Positions 1 to 8,139 of a stretch of DNA of 64,000 bases are shown piece by piece. The stretch is from assembly GCF_048270095.1 (NCBI RefSeq), contig NZ_JBLWTL010000001.1:1-64000 (forward strand), in the 5' to 3' direction. This DNA comes from Maricaulis sp048270095 (lineage in GTDB: Bacteria > Pseudomonadota > Alphaproteobacteria > Caulobacterales > Maricaulaceae). The notes beneath the pieces are model-generated. The model saw nothing but the letters and a program-made list of their open reading frames with translations. It was not told where the DNA came from and ran no database searches. A program made the position numbers and the translations under genes. Within the stretch, counting starts at the first letter, position 1. Every line of letters starts with the position of its first letter.

Positions 1-14
1 TTCCGGCAACTGTA

Positions 15-950
15 TCAGGCGATGAAGGGCTTGGCGTCTCTGAGCATGGCGTTGAGGATGGTTATGAGCTTTCTGGCGACGGCGATGAGGGCGAGTTTTT
101 TGGGTTTTCCGGCGTCGAGGAGGCGTTGGTAGAAGGCGCGGATGCGCGCATTGGTTCGCACCGCGCTGAGGGCAGCCATATAGAGGGCGCGCCGAACGCG
201 ACCACGGCCGCCGCGGATGTGTCTCTGGCCTCGCATGGTGCCGCTATCGCAGTTGAACGGCGCGAGCCCGGACAAGGCGGCAATGGATCCGGGCTGGCGC
301 AAGCCGAGTTCGGGCATCAGCGCCAGCAAGGTGACCGCCGATACGAAGCCGATGCCCGGCGCCGTGCGCAACAATGCGGCCTGGCGCTGGAGTTCGCCGT
401 CCTGCTCGATCAGGAGCCCGATGGAAGCTTCCAACTCGCCGACGGCCCTGTCGAGCCAGGCGATGTGCGCCGCCAGACTGGCCAACACGGGCTGACACAG
501 GCCGCGCGCCTCGCTCAGCCGGACTTTCTCGGCAGCGCGTTCAGCGGTCAACTGATCACGCCTTTTGTGCAAGTCCGACAGATGTTTGCGGCTGGCGTCT
601 ACGGCTTCTTGCGGTGGCGGTGCCAGCCGTTCGCCCAGCTCGCACAGCATCGCCGCATCGATCCGGTCGGTCTTGGCCAGACGCCCGGTGGCCTGGGCAT
701 AACGGCGCGCCTGGGTCGGGTTGAGGCGGGCATGGCGGATGCGTGCCTGTCCCAGCGCGCAGCGCAAAACCCAGTCATAGCCACCGGTCGCTTCGAACAC
801 GATGAAGGGGTCGGTGCCGCCCAGCGGCTGCAGCCACTGTTCAATGGCCGGGGCGGTATTGTCGATCCGGTGATGGCCGGTGACGGGATGAAAAAGATCG
901 AGATGGGCTTTGGCCACATCGATTCCAATGCAGATTGGGTGTAAGGTCAT
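15..950 (-). CDS. IS110-family transposase (DEDD recombinase)
   Basis: Catalyses excision and insertion of an IS110-family element. The N-terminal RuvC-like DEDD domain shows D11 (GIDVAK), E53 (FEATGGY), D95 and D98 (AKTDRIDA). The C-terminal Transposase_20 domain has a helix-hairpin-helix-like LRTAPGIG and the probable nucleophile S236 in NCDSGTMRGQ, followed by the basic RGGRGRVRRALY. An upstream in-frame start exists at 1037, but the start at 950 (MTLHPICIGID) matches the family N-terminus and has GGGACAG upstream, giving 311 residues, a normal length. No frameshift is seen, so the gene looks intact. The stop is 14 bases from the window edge, so the element's other end lies outside. Confidence 0.93.
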   Translation of the reverse strand: MTLHPICIGIDVAKAHLDLFHPVTGHHRIDNTAPAIEQWLQPLGGTDPFIVFEATGGYDWVLRCALGQARIRHARLNPTQARRYAQATGRLAKTDRIDAAMLCELGERLAPPPQEAVDASRKHLSDLHKRRDQLTAERAAEKVRLSEARGLCQPVLASLAAHIAWLDRAVGELEASIGLLIEQDGELQRQAALLRTAPGIGFVSAVTLLALMPELGLRQPGSIAALSGLAPFNCDSGTMRGQRHIRGGRGRVRRALYMAALSAVRTNARIRAFYQRLLDAGKPKKLALIAVARKLITILNAMLRDAKPFIA

Positions 951-1210
951 CAGGTCTGTCCCTGTGGTGCGACGTCCGCTGTGAACGGCGTCGTGCAACT
1001 GTTCAGGTTGGAACGCAGATACGCGCGAAGGGGCCATGCCGGAACACGGCTTCCTTGCAGAGCCAGGGGTCTAACGGCCTCCTTCGCGCAGTCTTCCTAG
1101 CACATCCGCGATACACAGGGGTCTACCCCTCGCTGGTGGTGCGAGCTCAACACAACTCCGGTCGGCCCCGGAACAAGTCCGGGGGAAAATGTAATGTGAG
1201 GTTCGGGGAG
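951..1210 (-). mobile_element. IS110 non-coding end, candidate bridge RNA region
   Basis: About 260 bases between the transposase start and the neighbouring reductase gene contain no credible gene. In this family the non-coding end upstream of the recombinase gene encodes a structured bridge RNA that guides target choice (known for IS621 and relatives). Seen here: a perfect 7-bp stem with 5-base loop at 1166-1184 (CCCCGGA/TCCGGGG), a direct repeat CAGGGGTCTA at 1064-1073 and 1116-1125, and AGGGGTCTACCCCT at 1117-1130, a short foldback. The outer boundary of the element cannot be fixed without a second copy; 1210 is a guess. Confidence 0.45.
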
Positions 1211-1219
1211 GAAGTCGCC

Positions 1220-1966
1220 CTAGCTCCGGTGCTCGGGATTCTCGTAGTCAAACCGGCAGCCGGCCTTCCAGGCGTTGCGGTCATTGCCGTGATTGGGCAG
1301 GCCGCCGGCGGATTTGAGCATGTGGGCGAGGTGCATCAGATTCCAGCTCATGATGGTGGTGTTGCGCTGGGTGAAATCATTATCGAAACCGGCGCCGTCA
1401 TCGCCATAGCTGGCGCCCGGTCCGGCCTCGCCGATCCAGCCGCAATCGGCCTGGGGCGGGATGACATAGCCCAGATGTCCCAGGGCGTAGTGCATGGTCA
1501 TGGCGCAATGCTTGATACCGTCCTCATTGCCGGTGATGACGCTGCCGCCGACCTTGCCGTAGAAAATCGACTGGCCTTTTTCGTTCAGCTTGCCGGACTC
1601 GGCATAGAGCCGCTCGATCAGGCGGCGGCAGACGGAACTTTCCTCGCCGAGCCAGATCGGCGTGCCGATCACCAGGATATCGGCGGCCATCACCTTGGCG
1701 CTGAGCCTGGGCCAGTCATCGCGGGCAAAACCGTGCTCGGTCATGTCCGGATAGACGCCGGGCGCGAGATCGAAATCGACCGGGCGCAGCATTTCCACGG
1801 CGACGCCATTGGCGGCCATGATGGCGCTGGAGACATCGAGCAGCATCTCGGTGTGAGACGGCGTGCCGGTCGGTTTCAGCGTGCAGTTCAGGAAGAGCGC
1901 TGACAGGGAGGAGAAATCGAAGTCATGGCCTTCACACAAGGTTTTTTGTTTCGCGTTGAGAACCAT
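1220..1966 (-). CDS. Flavodoxin-fold NAD(P)H-dependent FMN oxidoreductase
   Basis: A cytosolic flavodoxin-like flavoprotein of 248 residues. The beta1 strand LSALFLNCTLK begins at about residue 20, followed by a phosphate-binding turn rich in Thr and Ser. The FMN-binding loop TPIWLGEESS is near residue 100 and the second loop SVITGNEDGIKH near 145. Members of this family reduce quinones, azo compounds or nitro groups with NAD(P)H; the substrate here cannot be read. The start is well supported by AGAAGGAG seven bases upstream. It is transcribed away from hemN, and the FNR-type box at 2123-2136 lies in the shared intergenic region, so both genes could respond to oxygen. Confidence 0.8.
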   Translation of the reverse strand: MVLNAKQKTLCEGHDFDFSSLSALFLNCTLKPTGTPSHTEMLLDVSSAIMAANGVAVEMLRPVDFDLAPGVYPDMTEHGFARDDWPRLSAKVMAADILVIGTPIWLGEESSVCRRLIERLYAESGKLNEKGQSIFYGKVGGSVITGNEDGIKHCAMTMHYALGHLGYVIPPQADCGWIGEAGPGASYGDDGAGFDNDFTQRNTTIMSWNLMHLAHMLKSAGGLPNHGNDRNAWKAGCRFDYENPEHRS

Positions 1967-2122
1967 GGCTCGCTCCTTCTGCAGTTAAAGATCCCGATAG
2001 GGTAAAACGTCCGGCCTGGGCAAAAGTTCCGGGAAAGGCCGGGAAAACGGGGCCTTCGCGGTAAAGCCGGAACGCCTCCCGGGGCGCTGCGGCGCCATGT
2101 CACCTGTCACCGCGCGCTGTGC

Positions 2123-2136
2123 TTGATAAGTGTCAA
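2123..2136 (+). promoter_or_regulatory. FNR/FixK-type box upstream of hemN
   Basis: TTGATAAGTGTCAA fits the TTGAT-N4-(A/G)TCAA pattern bound by FNR, Anr and FixK proteins, with one departure (G for A) from the classical FNR consensus. hemN is a known target of such regulators. The box centre is only about 37 bases before the hemN ATG, so classical activation at -41.5 would put the transcript start at or past the ATG. It may instead repress hemN, drive a nearly leaderless message, or act on the divergent flavoprotein gene. Confidence 0.6.
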
Positions 2137-2166
2137 TCAACCTATCCGCCCAAGCCGGAGCGATCA

Positions 2167-3510
2167 ATGACGCCCTCCCCGACCCTGCTCAAATATGCCC
2201 GCCAGAACACACCGCGCTATACCAGCTATCCCACGGCACCACATTTCCATGCCGGCATTGATGGCGACGTGTTTGGTGACTGGCTGGGCGCGCTGGACAC
2301 GGATGCGGCCGGCTCGCTCTATCTCCACATCCCCTGGTGCCGCGAGATGTGCTGGTATTGCGGCTGCTCGACGCGGGCAACGACGCGCGATGAACCGGTC
2401 GCGACCTATGCCGCAACCTTGCTGAAGGAAATCGATCTGGCCGCCAGCCGCCTGCCGGGCCGGCCGCGCATCGCCCACATCCATTTTGGCGGCGGCACAC
2501 CGACCATTCTCAGCGAAGACCAGCTCACCGCGGTCATGGAAAGCCTGCGCCAGCACTTCGACGTGCTGGATACCGCCGAGATCGCGATCGAGATCGATCC
2601 GCGCATCTTCACGGTCTCGCTGGCCACTCATCTCGCCCGCCTCGGCTTCAACCGCGCCAGTCTTGGCGTGCAGACCTTTGATGCCGGCGTGCAGGCGAAG
2701 ATCAATCGTATCCAGCCGCTTGAAACCGTTGCCGCCTGTGCGGCGGCCCTGCGCGCGGCGGGCATCACCAATCTCAGTTTTGACCTGCTTTATGGCCTGC
2801 CGGGCCAGACGCTGGAGGCCTGCCGCGAGACCGTCACGTCAGCGCTGGCCCTGGAGCCCGACCGTTTCTCGGTGTTTGGCTATGCCCATGTGCCGCACAT
2901 GAAACGGCATCAAAAACTGATCCGCGACGAGGATCTGCCCGATGCCGAGGCCCGCATCGGACAGGCAATGGCCATCGCCGATGCGGTGCAGGCCGTCGGC
3001 TATCATCCAATCGGGATTGACCATTATGCGCGCGCCGGGGACGACATGGCCCGGCAGGCGACGGCTGGCACGATGCGGCGCAATTTCCAGGGCTATACCA
3101 CCGACCAGGCGAGTTTCCTGATCGGTCTGGGAGCCTCGGCGATCAGCCAGATGCCGGCGGGATACGCCCAGAATACCGCCGATGTCGCCAGCTGGAGCCG
3201 GGCCATCGAATCGGGACATCTGGCGACGGCGCGCGGCATCGCGCAGAGCGGTGAGGACCGGATTCGCGGCGAGATCATCGAGCGGCTGATGTGCGACCTG
3301 GAAGTCGACCCCGGCGCCATTGCGGCCCGGTTTGGCGGCGCCCTGGAACAGGTTGATCTCGACGATCTCGTCAGCGACGGGGTGATAAACCGCCAGGCCA
3401 GCCGCATCGCGATCGCCGAGGATTACCGCATGCTGGCGCGGGTCGTCGCGGCGCGGTTTGACGGCTATCTGCAGGCCAATGCCGCGGCGCGCCATTCCGT
3501 CAGCGTCTGA
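2167..3510 (+). CDS. hemN: Oxygen-independent coproporphyrinogen III oxidase
   Basis: A radical SAM enzyme that converts coproporphyrinogen III to protoporphyrinogen IX without oxygen in heme synthesis. At 447 residues it is full length. The start at 2167 is preferred over 2119 because GGAG lies six bases upstream and the protein then begins like known HemN, with PRYTSYPTAPHF at residues 16-27. The 4Fe-4S motif is C58-x3-C62-x2-C65 (PWCREMCWYCGC), followed by the SAM-binding FGGGTPT. The C-terminal HemN domain is present. The TTGAT...GTCAA box just upstream suggests control by oxygen level, in line with the RegBA, SenC and ccm genes elsewhere in the window. Confidence 0.95.
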   Translation: MTPSPTLLKYARQNTPRYTSYPTAPHFHAGIDGDVFGDWLGALDTDAAGSLYLHIPWCREMCWYCGCSTRATTRDEPVATYAATLLKEIDLAASRLPGRPRIAHIHFGGGTPTILSEDQLTAVMESLRQHFDVLDTAEIAIEIDPRIFTVSLATHLARLGFNRASLGVQTFDAGVQAKINRIQPLETVAACAAALRAAGITNLSFDLLYGLPGQTLEACRETVTSALALEPDRFSVFGYAHVPHMKRHQKLIRDEDLPDAEARIGQAMAIADAVQAVGYHPIGIDHYARAGDDMARQATAGTMRRNFQGYTTDQASFLIGLGASAISQMPAGYAQNTADVASWSRAIESGHLATARGIAQSGEDRIRGEIIERLMCDLEVDPGAIAARFGGALEQVDLDDLVSDGVINRQASRIAIAEDYRMLARVVAARFDGYLQANAAARHSVSV

Positions 3511-3605
3511 TCGCCGCGCCACCACTGCATTTCATGGCCCCGGTTTGCATTTGGGAAACCGTATCAGGCAAAGCTGCGTGCTGATCGCAATGGAGCCGAA
3601 TCACC

Positions 3606-4292
3606 ATGACGCAAAATGCCGAGAGCCAGTCTGCCCAGCCGCTGGACAGCGAGCGCGTCCGCGCCTTCCTGCTCTCCAATCCGGACTTCGTACGCGAGGA
3701 TGCCGAATTGTTTGCGCAAGTCGTACAGCGCCAGACCGGCGAAGGCGTGATTGATCTCGGCGCCGCGGCGCGCGCCAAGCTGCTGGCCGAATTGCGCCAG
3801 CTCAAATCGCTCAATTCCAGCATTATCGAGACCGCGCGCGCCAATCTGGCAACCCAGTCACAGATTCACATGGCGGTGCTGGCGTTGCTGGAAACCGATA
3901 ATCTGACCGCGCTCGACCGCAAGATTTCCAGCCGCCTGACCGGTGCGCTCGGTGTCGATGTCTGCCGCGTCCTGATCGAGGGCCATGCGCCGTTGCAGGC
4001 CGGCGAATCGATTCTCGGCGCGGCCGAGGGCTTTGTCGGCGAGGTGCTCGGCAATAAGGTCGAACGGCTTGGTCCGGTCAATCCCGAGCTGGCGCACGCG
4101 CTCTATGGGCAGCAGGGCAAGCGGGTGAAATCGGAAGCGATTGTGCGGCTCGATTTCAACGGCCATGACGGTTTGATGGCGGTGGCAGCGCGCGACCAGA
4201 CCCTGTTCGAATCCGGCCAGGGCACCGAATTGCTCAACTTCCTCGCCCGCTGCGTCGAACGGATGATCACACGATGGCTGCACGCGAGCTGA
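3606..4292 (+). CDS. DUF484 family protein
   Basis: A 228-residue cytosolic protein of the DUF484 family, a GAF-like fold of unknown function that is commonly encoded immediately before xerC in proteobacteria. The opening RVRAFLLSNPDFVREDAEL is the family signature, followed by a helical linker (about 55-90) and a GAF-like domain containing GEVLGNKVERLGPVNPELAHAL. Its 3' end overlaps the xerC start by 19 bases, so the two are probably translated together. The function is not established; the pairing suggests a role connected with chromosome dimer resolution or division. Confidence 0.88.
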   Translation: MTQNAESQSAQPLDSERVRAFLLSNPDFVREDAELFAQVVQRQTGEGVIDLGAAARAKLLAELRQLKSLNSSIIETARANLATQSQIHMAVLALLETDNLTALDRKISSRLTGALGVDVCRVLIEGHAPLQAGESILGAAEGFVGEVLGNKVERLGPVNPELAHALYGQQGKRVKSEAIVRLDFNGHDGLMAVAARDQTLFESGQGTELLNFLARCVERMITRWLHAS

Positions 4293-5209
4293 GCCTCCCC
4301 CTCGCCAATGCGCGCATGCTGTTCGGCCAGCATCTGGCCGGCGAACGCCGGCTGAGTCCGAAGACCGTCGAGGCCTATGGCCGCGATCTCGACCAGTTTG
4401 CGGCCTTTCTCGGCGGGCATCTCGGGCGCAGCGTCACGCTGCATGATCTGGCGGCGCTGAAAGCCGCCGATTTTCGCGCCTTCATGGCCGCACGGCGCCG
4501 CACCGGCCTGTCGGCGCGATCGCTGGCACGGTCCCTTTCGGCGATCCGCACCTTCTACAGCTATGCGGAACGGCGCTGGGGTGTCGAGAATGCCGCCCTG
4601 ACCCTGATCGAGGGCCCCAAGCTGGGCCGCTCCAAGCCGAAACCTGTCAGCGAGAGCGGTGCCCGCGATCTGATCGCCGAGGCCGGGCGGGCCCGGGGCA
4701 CGGACTGGATCGAGGCGCGCGATGTGGCTGTGCTCTCGCTGCTCTATGGCTGCGGCCTGCGGATCTCGGAGGCCTTGAGCCTGACCGGACGCGACAAGGC
4801 CCTGCCCGACAGCATGCAGATCACCGGCAAGGGCGGCAAGACGCGGCTGGTGCCGATCCTGCCCGTGGTGCGCGAAGCCGTGGCGGCCTATGCCGCGATC
4901 TGCCCGTTTGAGCTGACACCCGACCAGGCCCTGTTCCGCGGCACGCGTGGCGGCGCGCTGGGACCGCGTACGGTGCAGAAGATGATGGAGGAATTGCGCG
5001 TCCGGCTCGGCCTGGGTCCGACGGCAACGCCGCATGCCCTGCGGCATTCCTTCGCCACCCATTTGCTCGCCCATGGCGGCGATCTGCGGGCCATCCAGGA
5101 ATTACTCGGCCATGCCAGCCTGTCGACGACGCAAATCTATGCCGATGTCGAGGCGACGCGTCTGATGGCGATCTATGACGGGGCCCATCCGCGCGCACGC
5201 ACGCGCTGA
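4274..5209 (+). CDS. xerC: Tyrosine recombinase XerC
   Basis: A site-specific recombinase that, with XerD, resolves chromosome dimers at dif. The N-terminal SAM-like DNA-binding domain covers about residues 15-100 (LSPKTVEAYGRDL). The catalytic domain holds the complete set R163 (GCGLRISEAL), K186 (GKGGKTR), H254 and R257 (HALRHSF), H280 (LLGHAS) and the nucleophile Y289 (TQIYADV). At 311 residues it has the usual length. Position after DUF484 supports XerC over XerD or an integrase. No dif site was recognised in the window. Confidence 0.93.
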   Translation: MAARELSLPLANARMLFGQHLAGERRLSPKTVEAYGRDLDQFAAFLGGHLGRSVTLHDLAALKAADFRAFMAARRRTGLSARSLARSLSAIRTFYSYAERRWGVENAALTLIEGPKLGRSKPKPVSESGARDLIAEAGRARGTDWIEARDVAVLSLLYGCGLRISEALSLTGRDKALPDSMQITGKGGKTRLVPILPVVREAVAAYAAICPFELTPDQALFRGTRGGALGPRTVQKMMEELRVRLGLGPTATPHALRHSFATHLLAHGGDLRAIQELLGHASLSTTQIYADVEATRLMAIYDGAHPRARTR

Positions 5210-5220
5210 GGCATCGCCTG

Positions 5221-5769
5221 TCAGGCCGCGCGCTGGGCCCGGTTGTGGGACCACAGCGTCACCTCGAAACCCTCTTCCGGGTCCATATGGGTGGACACTT
5301 GCTTGAAACCGGCTTTCTCGAGCACGCGGTGCGAGGGATTGCGATCGCTTCGGGTACGGGCAATGACGCGTTTGACGTGCTCATGGCCATAGGCCCAGCC
5401 CATCAGGGCGTTGACCGCCTCGGTGGCAAGACCTTGCTCGCGGTAGGACACCAGCATGGAATAGCCAATCTCGACCTCGCCTTCAGCGCTGGGCGCGCCC
5501 TGGAAACCGCCAATGCCCAGGAGCCGGTTCATGATCGGTGAGACATAGACCCAGGAATACCAGCCCGCATCGCCGGGATGGGCCGCGAGCTGGTCGCGAT
5601 TCCACGTCATCGCTGATTCATCCATCAGTTCGGGTGGCCAGGACGGCTCGCGCTCAACGCCCAGCGCGGCAAAGAAGGCCGGACGGTCATTGAGTTGCAT
5701 TTCGGCCAACTCCCGGTCGAGGGCGACCAGCCGCAGGCGCTGTGAGACGATTTCGGTTCTGTCAGACAT
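5221..5769 (-). CDS. GNAT family N-acetyltransferase (RimJ-like)
   Basis: A 182-residue acetyltransferase of the Acetyltransf_3 type: N-terminal SQRLRLVALDRELAEM strand-helix, a central beta strand LLGIGGFQGAP, an acetyl-CoA-binding region near YREQGLATEAVNALMGWAY, and the closing NPSHRVLEKAGFKQV. Such enzymes acetylate protein N-termini or small amines; the substrate cannot be inferred. An alternative ATG lies five codons upstream (5784) and neither has a strong ribosome site. It converges with xerC, 11 bases apart. Confidence 0.85.
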   Translation of the reverse strand: MSDRTEIVSQRLRLVALDRELAEMQLNDRPAFFAALGVEREPSWPPELMDESAMTWNRDQLAAHPGDAGWYSWVYVSPIMNRLLGIGGFQGAPSAEGEVEIGYSMLVSYREQGLATEAVNALMGWAYGHEHVKRVIARTRSDRNPSHRVLEKAGFKQVSTHMDPEEGFEVTLWSHNRAQRAA

Positions 5770-5985
5770 TGAACTGCGTTCCATCCAATCAGTTCGCGCA
5801 CCATTTCAGCCAGATGGTGGCATCGATATTGCGCTGCGATTTGGGTTGTCATGCCGCATCACGCGACGCCTGTCCTCACAGGTTTGTGAAAACACGCTTG
5901 CGCCGGTGACCGAATTCTTGCCATCGCAATGGGTCGCGTGCAAGCCCAAGCCGGGCGATAACAATAACAGAAAACGGGGTGGCCG

Positions 5986-7389
5986 TCAGGACTGCATGCT
6001 CCAGCCTTCAACGCCCATCGCCGCCTGGCGGACCGCTTCGGTCAGCGTCGGGTGGGGGTGACAGGTTCGCGCAACATCCTCGGACGAGGCACGGAATTCC
6101 ATCGCAAGGCAGATCTCCGCGATCATTTCCCCGACATTGGCGCCGATCATATGGGCGCCGAGAATTTCGTCGGTTTCCGCATCGGCGAGGATTTTCACGA
6201 ATCCGTCAGTGGCGTGGTTGGCACGCGCGCGCGAATTGGCCTGGAAGGGAAATTTGCCCTTCTTGTATTTGCGGCCCGCCTGTTTCAGCTCGTCTTCGGT
6301 CTGACCGACCGATGCCAGTTCGGGATAGGTGTAGACGACGCCGGGAATGACGCCGTAATTCACATGACCCGCCTTGCCGGCAATGCGCTCGGCACAGGCG
6401 ACGCCTTCATCCTCGGCCTTGTGGGCCAGCATCGGACCGGAGGTGCAATCACCGACCACCCAGACATTCTCTGCAGAAGTACGGAAATGATCATTCGCGA
6501 TGACGCCGCGGGCATCAGGCTCGATCCCGACATTTTCCAGGCCAAGCCCGGCGGTAAAGGGCCGGCGACCAATACAGACCAGCACAGTGTCGGCCTCGAT
6601 CGTCTCGGCCTCGCCGCCCTTGGCGGGCTCGAGCGTCACTTTCAGCGTGTCAGGGTCGGAACTATCGACGCCTGTGACCTTCGTGCCAAGGCGGAAGTCC
6701 ATGCCCTGTTTGGCAAAAATCCGCTGCGCCGCCTTGGCCAGCTCGGTATCCATGCCCGGCAGGATCCGGTCGAGATATTCGACCACGACCACCTCGGCGC
6801 CCAGACGGCGCCAGACCGAGCCCAGCTCAAGCCCGATCACACCGGCCCCGATCAGGACCAGGCGTCCGGGAACTTTCTGGAGATCGAGCGCCCCGGTCGA
6901 GGAGACAATCCGCGCCTCATCAATCGTCACGCCCGGCAGCGGTGTGACTTCCGAGCCGGTCGCAATGACGATATGTTTCGTGTCCAGCACCGACGTGCCG
7001 CTATCGGTTTCGACCTGGACCTTGCCCTGGCCAAGGATCTTGCCCTTGCCGCGAATATATTCCGCACCGTTTTTCTTGAACAGGAATTCAATGCCCTTGG
7101 TCAGGCCGTCAACGGTCTCGTCCTTGTGGCCCAGCATGGCCGGCAGATCCAGCTCCACGGCGCCGGTGACAATGCCCATGGCGGGAAATTCTGTGGTCGC
7201 GCTCTCGAAGAGTTCCGAGGCGTGCAACATGGCCTTGGACGGGATGCAGCCGACATTCAGGCAGGTCCCACCCAGCGTGCCGCGCATCTCGATGCAGGCC
7301 ACTTTGAGGCCGAGCTGACCGGCACGAATGGCACAATTATAACCGCCGGGACCACCGCCGATAATGACAAGATCATAGGGCTTTGACAT
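5986..7389 (-). CDS. lpdA: Dihydrolipoyl dehydrogenase (E3)
   Basis: The FAD flavoprotein that reoxidises the lipoyl groups of 2-oxoacid dehydrogenase E2 subunits and reduces NAD+. At 467 residues it is complete. FAD site GGGPGG is at residues 11-16, the redox disulfide is C43/C48 (GGTCLNVGCIPSKA), the NAD-binding GAGVIGLELGSVW is mid-protein, the second FAD motif is VWVVGDCTSGPMLAHKAEDEG, and the catalytic His-Glu pair is in HPHPTLTEA near the C-terminus. It is the last gene of the sucA-sucB-membrane protein-lpdA series on the minus strand and so most probably serves the 2-oxoglutarate dehydrogenase complex. Confidence 0.96.
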   Translation of the reverse strand: MSKPYDLVIIGGGPGGYNCAIRAGQLGLKVACIEMRGTLGGTCLNVGCIPSKAMLHASELFESATTEFPAMGIVTGAVELDLPAMLGHKDETVDGLTKGIEFLFKKNGAEYIRGKGKILGQGKVQVETDSGTSVLDTKHIVIATGSEVTPLPGVTIDEARIVSSTGALDLQKVPGRLVLIGAGVIGLELGSVWRRLGAEVVVVEYLDRILPGMDTELAKAAQRIFAKQGMDFRLGTKVTGVDSSDPDTLKVTLEPAKGGEAETIEADTVLVCIGRRPFTAGLGLENVGIEPDARGVIANDHFRTSAENVWVVGDCTSGPMLAHKAEDEGVACAERIAGKAGHVNYGVIPGVVYTYPELASVGQTEDELKQAGRKYKKGKFPFQANSRARANHATDGFVKILADAETDEILGAHMIGANVGEMIAEICLAMEFRASSEDVARTCHPHPTLTEAVRQAAMGVEGWSMQS

Positions 7390-7514
7390 GGGGGCCTCGC
7401 GGATTGGTAAAGGGCTCGAAATCGGACACGTCTTCTATATGCAACCTTCTTGCAGCGAAGGTAAGACCCGGCCTGCGGTCTGGCCAGGCGCTGCGCACGG
7501 TGTTCTGTTGGCCA

Positions 7515-7949
7515 TCAGACCGGACGTCGCGGCCAGTATTGCAGGACCGCCACACCCAGCAGGGTCGCAAGGCTGGCAATATTGATGATCACGTCGTGAA
7601 GCCGGAATGCCGGCCGGTCGATGTTTACGTAAAGCGGTTCGGCAATGATCCAGATCCAGTAGCCCAGATCCAGGGAAACCGCCGCTGCGGCGGCGAGCAG
7701 GGCCAGTTTGATTCCCTTCGGCCAGGCGGCGACCAGCAGCACGGCCGTCGCCAAAAAGCCGGCGATATATACGGTCCAGATAGCCTGCAGCCAATCGGGG
7801 ACGTCCTGGACGGCTGTGAGAATTTCCGGCCCGCGGGCACCGAGCGGCGGCAAGATCCAGTCACCGGTCCAGGCTGCCAGCAAATAGGGCAGGCTGTAGG
7901 CGACGCGGCCCAGCGCGAGGATGACGACAAGCCAGCGCACAATCTGCAT
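7515..7949 (-). CDS. Small four-helix membrane protein of unknown function
   Basis: A 144-residue hydrophobic protein with about four predicted membrane helices (near residues 1-24, 52-70, 76-95 and 112-135). No family was recognised. The start at 7949 (MQIVRWLVVIL) is favoured over the upstream 8006 because AAGGGG lies seven bases before it and the upstream extension is unrelated proline-rich sequence. It lies between sucB and lpdA in the same orientation, 125 bases from lpdA and 187 bases from sucB, with a RIME1-like repeat in the latter gap. Its role may have nothing to do with the dehydrogenase complex. Confidence 0.75.
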   Translation of the reverse strand: MQIVRWLVVILALGRVAYSLPYLLAAWTGDWILPPLGARGPEILTAVQDVPDWLQAIWTVYIAGFLATAVLLVAAWPKGIKLALLAAAAAVSLDLGYWIWIIAEPLYVNIDRPAFRLHDVIINIASLATLLGVAVLQYWPRRPV

Positions 7950-8030
7950 CACACACCCCTTGTTTGCCGCCGGCCCCGGCGCAGACCCGCGAGGCCTTGG
8001 TGGCATTCGCGCCCGCTTCGTGTGTCCGAA

Positions 8031-8139
8031 CTAGAGCATTTTCATTGAATTCGAGGTCAATGAGAATGCTCTAATTCTTTGTATTTCCGCATTTTTCGAA
8101 CCGCAAAACCGGTTCCCAATTTTGCTTAAAATGCTCTAG
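8031..8139. repeat. RIME1-like palindromic intergenic element (109 bp)
   Basis: The element is bounded by a perfect 12-bp terminal inverted repeat: CTAGAGCATTTT at 8031-8042 and AAAATGCTCTAG at 8128-8139. The left half (8033-8072) folds into a 16-bp stem with a single G-T pair around ATTCGAGG. The right half pairs GCATTTT (8089-8095) with AAAATGC (8128-8134) and carries an inner GAACC/GGTTC stem. Length, the two-palindrome layout, the AGAGCA ends and the ACCGGTTTTGCGG core all resemble RIME1, an intergenic mosaic element of rhizobia. The right end overlaps the sucB stop codon. No second copy was seen in this window. Confidence 0.82.

Noticed and set aside
126..944. Plus-strand frame opposite the IS110 transposase
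   Set aside because: Shadow of an intact transposase; no recognisable domain.
4274..5209. XerC as a phage integrase
   Set aside because: DUF484 partner, 311-residue length and lack of phage genes or attachment repeats favour the housekeeping XerC.
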